From positions 60,980,969 to 61,044,968 of the forward strand of contig OX377205.1 of assembly GCA_947396885.1 (NCBI GenBank): a stretch of 64,000 nt of DNA, read 5' to 3'. Below are positions 59,421 to 64,000 of this stretch, in pieces. The first letter of the stretch is position 1, and every line of letters begins with the position of its first letter. Source of the stretch: Heligmosomoides polygyrus polygyrus. Lineage: Eukaryota; Nematoda; Chromadorea; Rhabditida; Heligmosomidae. A program made the position numbers and the translations under genes. The notes under the pieces are model-generated. The model was not told where the DNA came from, made no database searches, and was given only the letters and a program-made list of their open reading frames with translations.

Positions 59421-60039
59421 CTTCCTCCATCCTCCTTTAGCCTTTTTACTTCTATTAAGTAAAAAACCGGTTTTACTATATAGATTAGTGCAGCGGGATA
59501 TGGTAAGGCAGAATCTTCACTGTTCCTATTTATGAAGCCCATCCACCCTCTATCGCATGTACGCGATCTATTCTCCGAAGTGCCGTTCTCTACGTGGAGA
59601 GGAACAGGTCATGAGAATCCCTATCCGAAGTCCTTAGTCTGCAGAAACATAATTAAAATTAGTTGGTATTGGTCGACAGGTCGACACCGTTTACGGTAGG
59701 ACTGCAATAATACTCCTCCGAATCCCATAGTCCGTCTATCTAGCTCCTCCTCCTCCCCCCCCCCCCCCCCCCTCCGTTAATACTTCCTTACCTGTGTGCT
59801 GGCAAAGAAACGGAGTGAGTGTCAAGCACCCACATGTGACACTGAGTCCCAACTCGTGCGATGTCTATGACACTTCTGCATCCCGACACGCGTGCCACGT
59901 TTTTTGTGGCCCATTTCTTCAGAAACCCGGCGCAGATTGGTCGATAGTGAGGGAAAATGCTGGTTCCTCTTATCCCTCTCTAGTAGTCCTCCTTTGCTGA
60001 TCCCTTCTTCACTGGCGCGCTCCTTCTGGTTCCCCTTAC
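59421..60039. other. Intergenic, C-run only
   Basis: A run of C at about 59,756-59,771 and no recognisable gene. Confidence 0.4.
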
Positions 60040-60330
60040 TCGGAATCCCTACGCAGGTTGGATTCTGCGGCTCTCTTCCGAATCCTTGCGCATGTTGGAC
60101 GGCACATCGGCTGGTCTTCTGAATCAATACGCACGTTGGATCACGTCCTCCGCACGTCTTCTGGATGCACGTTGGATCCATATGCAGTGCGTAGCAGACC
60201 GCGCAACACTGTCGCCGACGTATAACATAGTCTTTACTCGGAATCTCTACGTAAGTTGGACGTCTTCTGAATCCAGACGCACACTGGACGACATCTAGGG
60301 CACGCCTCCTGATTCCCTACGCTCTGCACT
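60040..60330. repeat. Degenerate minisatellite
   Basis: Variants of GAATCCCTACGCACGTTGGA with GTCTTCTGGAT recur at irregular spacings of about 30-60 bases. Frames across it are by-products. Confidence 0.6.
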
Positions 60331-60930
60331 CGATCCACATACTCTGACGCGTTGCCCTTGAATATCTCGTAAACTTGGTCGATCCGCCGCCAAGGGTATA
60401 GTTCTCCAGCAATCGCCCATGGTTAAGCTCAAAGAAAGCCCTGCTGGCATACACAGCACTGAAGTAGGCAGTCTTGGCTCCAGTCCCCCTACCCGTGACG
60501 GACACGTGACATTATCCGATTATATATAGAAGGATAGTAGGATAGTAAGATGTTGATTCTCTGAATATTTCACAGCATTCGAAAATGTTGGATTTATTTT
60601 CTGCGTGGCGTCGCTATATTAGCGGTACAATTACGTGTAGATTTAGAGTTGGTGGGCTCAATCTTTTCTGAATAGTCTCTAGAATAGCCTTACCTCTCTT
60701 CGTGACCCTTTCTAACTTGCCCCACTCCACGTGGTTAAGGTGTTCTTCCTGCGGAAACCATGATATAGATAGCAGCTACAATTGATGATGGGAAGTTATC
60801 ACTACGGCGAACCGTCGTGTGGCTGACAAGCCGCACTGACGGCTGGTACAACGAAGGGCCTGTTCATACTTAGCGACAAGAGCGACTCGTCACCCGTGCA
60901 AAAAGTGCATATCGATTTAAACCGAGCGAG

Positions 60931-60994
60931 CGTCTCACGCGACGGCTAATGTTACGGTGAGCCGGTCTTGATATCCGCCGTTTATAATCTTGTG
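60931..60994 (+). repeat. 64-bp dispersed repeat, copy 2
   Basis: About 92 percent identical to 377-440 in the same orientation. Confidence 0.75.
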
Positions 60995-61663
60995 AGAGTA
61001 TCTCTAAGGACACGGCTTCAATGATAATCTATAATTGTTCGTTGTCTTCACGCCCTCTTCATGGTCACAATTTTTTTGATATATCCATAGTTAGTGATTG
61101 TATGTGATTTAAAAAAAAACAAAAGAACCTGTGCGTAAAATGGTGTAAGAAGATCAGCTTCAGTCAGGGCGCGACTCCCGCTGTAACGCTGATTTTATCC
61201 GATTCCTTCAAATGCATTATAATGAGAGGGACTGTAGTAGAAAATAACGATGTATTAGCCGAGAATCATTGCAGACGAACAAGGGTAAGCAAATAACCAG
61301 CCACGACCGTAGGCCAGATTTCAATCGAATCCAATTGTACTGCATTGAGCATTTTTGTGTTTGCTAGCCAAGTAACGTCGATTTCAGCTGTTAGGCTCTT
61401 TCTACGCCTATTTGAAAGTGCATTTCTCATCTTATATTGACAGTGGCCCATCTCGTCTTTCTCCTCCCTATCCGTCCAAATAGAATTCGCCCTCTGTCAC
61501 TCTTTTACGACTTCTCAACAATTGATCACTGATTTTTCTCCAGTTTTTAGGCAAATTTCATATAACTGACGAAGAGTGGGCATCTGCTTCCCTTTTTTGC
61601 TTAAGTGCGGCTCAAGTGCTTTCATGAACTTATGTTCACTGTTTCACGTGTACAATGACTGCG

Positions 61664-61664
<1 letters not shown>
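60995..61664. other. Intergenic, nothing recognised
   Basis: AT-rich, short frames only. Confidence 0.4.
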
Positions 61665-61712
<48 letters not shown>

Positions 61713-61730
61713 CTCTCCCCCCCCCCCCCC
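61665..61730. repeat. (CT)n tract followed by C-run
   Basis: CT repeat to about 61,706, a TTTC stretch and a run of C. Confidence 0.98.
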
Positions 61731-62149
61731 TCAAAAAAAGCCAAGTTAGCCATAGTTTACCTATAAATTTCAAGTATTTTAGCAGTTCTCCGTCAAGGTA
61801 GAAGTGTTGCACATCCGAGAAAGAAGTTAACGCTGAGCTTGCGCCTTCTGTTATTGCCTTCGCCCACCGTTTCAGTACCTGCTCGTCATCGCCTTTCAAT
61901 TTGCACAGACTCGGAAGAGTGCACTGTAGAGCCGTAACACGCCTCCGAAGTGTCTACTCTACACCATAGGGGTTTTGGTCATCAGGCGCTTCTGGTCTTT
62001 GTCGTTTCTATTTTGTGCTCACTTCCTTCCGTTTAACTCCGGCCGCCAGTTCAAATGATTCGGCTGGGCTGATTCTGTCAATACTACGCTCGTCCTCTCT
62101 CTTTTGTTGCCTCGAAGCCCATCCGTTTCACCGTAGTTTCCAGACTTTG

Positions 62150-63022
62150 ATGGAGCCTTCGACTTCTCGAGAAGAAAGCTTGCTCGCTGGGACCCCCGTT
62201 CTTTTCCATCCGTTCCATGGTGAAAACATCGAACTATTGGAGCACCGAAGACGAGCGCTTCGACGAGTCAGCTTTGAGAAGGTGTCAAATGTCATGGAGA
62301 GGCTGTACTGAACGCCTGACGCCATAATTTCCATCACCTTCAGGGCGTTGTGTTCTCCGAACGTGCACTGCTCGAAGGAGAGTGTTTCTTCGTGTCAATA
62401 GAGGGTGTCGAAGGAGGTTGGTCTGGTCACTTGAGGATTGGTCTGACAACAGTAGATCCCGAGACGAAACCGTCCATAATGTACGTTTTATTTTGGATTC
62501 TGTGAAGTTTTGGTGTTGTATTCTAGGTGTGTCTGTAGTGAAGATTCATTTTGGATGCAGAGCAGCTAGTTTCAGGAGTCTGGACTCTAATTCTTGGCTC
62601 TTCTCCATCTCTCCGTTCATTGTGCCGTTTCAAAGCCCACTAACGCGCTCTCTTCCCACCGAGAAAGGGTCTCTTATTGGAGTCTACTACGAGAAAAGCA
62701 TTGGGACGCCTCGGTATGTAACCAGTGGCATTGTTCGTTTGTAATTTACATTTGATTATAAGCGTCTTGGTTTAGAATCCATGTTGTGTTGAACGACTTC
62801 GATATCTGTCCAAACTTCGGTCCAGTCCCTACCGATCAGCCATTCTTCGCTGTTGTCGATGTCTTTGGCAGTACGAAGGAGGTCTGTTATTATCTGCCTT
62901 TGCTAGAGCGTAATATAAGGTCGTTTTACTTCCATTCATGTATTAGTCATGCGGTGCTAGGTGGCTCCGGAGAGCTCACTTTGCGTCAGATGATCATACA
63001 CAATAGTCATAAGGAAAGTTAA
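62150..63022 (+). CDS. NHR-domain protein, Neuralized-like (NEURL2-type)
   Basis: Four exons join in phase: 62150-62281, 62344-62480, 62576-62713 and 62776-63022. The start ATG gives MEPSTSREES, then LFHPFHGENIELLEHRRRAL, VVFSERALLEGECFFV, GGWSGHLRIGLTTVDPE, and in the last exon HVVLNDFDI and FFAVVDVFGSTKEV, the full order of a Neuralized homology repeat (NHR). A single NHR in a short protein resembles NEURL2, which carries a C-terminal SOCS box and serves as a ubiquitin-ligase substrate adaptor; no convincing SOCS box is seen before the stop at 63,022. A donor (GTCTGT) just after GSTKE could lead to a different last exon downstream. Introns are 62-95 bases, unlike the long introns elsewhere. 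Confidence 0.85.
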
Positions 63023-64000
63023 TATCCATCTACATGGGAAAGGATTAAGCTCATTCCAGCGCAGGGCTAGAACACACCAACCTTGAGCAGAATTTTTAAT
63101 TTCACGCAACAGCATGGCACAGGGGCAGCTTTACAAGGGGTCCTCTCCCCCTTCCTCCCACTCGGAGCTAGTTAGCGCCGGGTTGGAATTAAAACTCGGT
63201 TGTTACTTGGCCTTGGCCTATGCACAGGGGGTGGGGGGTGTCTGGTTGGGCTGTGTGCCGTTCTATGCGTCAGGAAAGGAATGTGCACAAATGAGCAAGT
63301 AAGTCACGACTGAACAACGGAAACGACGAGTTGTTATCCCAAAATATGAACAAGTTTTCCTACAATGCTCGGGGCGTCGTTGCGGGACTGTGCGGCAGTC
63401 TATTCGTAACTCAGTTAATGCGGCGTCGAGATAAATACGCCGTTATTCATCAATCCCAATTTTCATTCCCTTTCGTGCTTTGCGTTCTTGGGCTTCCTTC
63501 AAGTCTTCAGGTTTTGTTGACTGATAACCATAACGTTGGCTATGAATTAATAGAGAATATCAAGCCCTTCGCACACTTTTGCGGCAAATAGCGGGCGCAA
63601 AACTCGTGAAGTGCGCTGCCCACTGAAATCTTGCTGGCGGTGGGCGGCAGAGGCACTGTACTCTTTCTAGTCGTACCTACCGCTGCTATTCGCTTTTCCA
63701 TAAATCACCTAAAATGTTGCCGCCAAAATGTGCTGCTGCTGCACGGCACCGCTCGCCGCCTAGGGCTAGCTCTGACAAGGGAAGGGTCAAAGCATATGTC
63801 TGAACGGGGAGAGTCATATAGGAAGAATCAACACCCCTAAATTAGTATAAAAATGTATTTTTTGCCAGGTCGTTAAACCCAAGGAGTAGGGGGTCCTTGA
63901 AGTCGCAATTGTTTAATTGCCCAAGTTTGAGGTACTTTTAAATAATAATAATGGTATCGACGTCTCACGAGTTCGAGGTCTTATGCGCTCACGATCACTC
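63023..64000. other. 3' flank of the NHR gene
   Basis: Nothing firm. CGCACACTTTTGCGGCAA at about 63,571 and GCCGCCAAAATGTGC at about 63,720 could be the ends of another foldback of the CACACTT family. A missing terminal exon of the NHR gene may lie here. Confidence 0.35.

Overview
The window is eukaryotic and most likely from a strongylid nematode of the hookworm type. Genes are split by introns that run from about 46 bases to several kilobases. Coding density is low, two 200-base runs of N mark assembly gaps, and the repeats (mariner/Tc, hAT-like and Harbinger-like miniature elements, RTE and CR1-like LINE fragments, a BEL/Pao element) fit such a genome. The species call is inference. Bacterial features (operon-packed ORFs, Shine-Dalgarno sites, CRISPR) are absent.

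Left part (1-15,125, + strand): two small Harbinger-like MITEs, then a long multi-exon gene built here by matching splice phases. It encodes an N-terminal C3HC4 RING finger, a helical region, a single U1/matrin-like C2H2 zinc finger and an Asn/Arg-rich C-terminus. Its introns carry a 3.1 kb TIR element, LINE debris, a broken mariner and a hAT-like element with a perfect 8-bp target duplication. From 15.9 to 25.5 kb the sequence is mostly mobile DNA: a 1.28 kb mariner, a large inverted repeat split by a LINE fragment, an RTE LINE running into an assembly gap, minisatellites and hairpins.

Middle (25.6-48.9 kb): an unrecognised + strand gene (25,664-27,516), then two - strand genes. One (about 40,650 down to 29,761) has a PX-like segment and a CCHC-like knuckle and resembles the ZCCHC2/ZCCHC14 family. 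From memory, in C. elegans gls-1 lies next to dhfr-1, and here the gene lies directly downstream of a clear dihydrofolate reductase gene (exons at 48,007-43,917), so a gls-1 orthologue is a reasonable hypothesis. A GC-rich - strand coding region lies upstream of DHFR.

Right part (49.1-64 kb): a full-length BEL/Pao retrotransposon on the - strand, with 401-bp LTRs that differ at two positions and a TCAAC target duplication. It sits inside a Harbinger-like MITE, which itself appears to sit inside an exon. The BEL 5' leader is an array of eight two-tier stem-loops with compensatory changes, the most striking feature of the window. After several foldback repeats and microsatellites, a short + strand gene with a Neuralized-type NHR domain starts at 62,150.

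All gene models come from reading splice signals and phase by eye. Function names rest on motif recognition, not searches.
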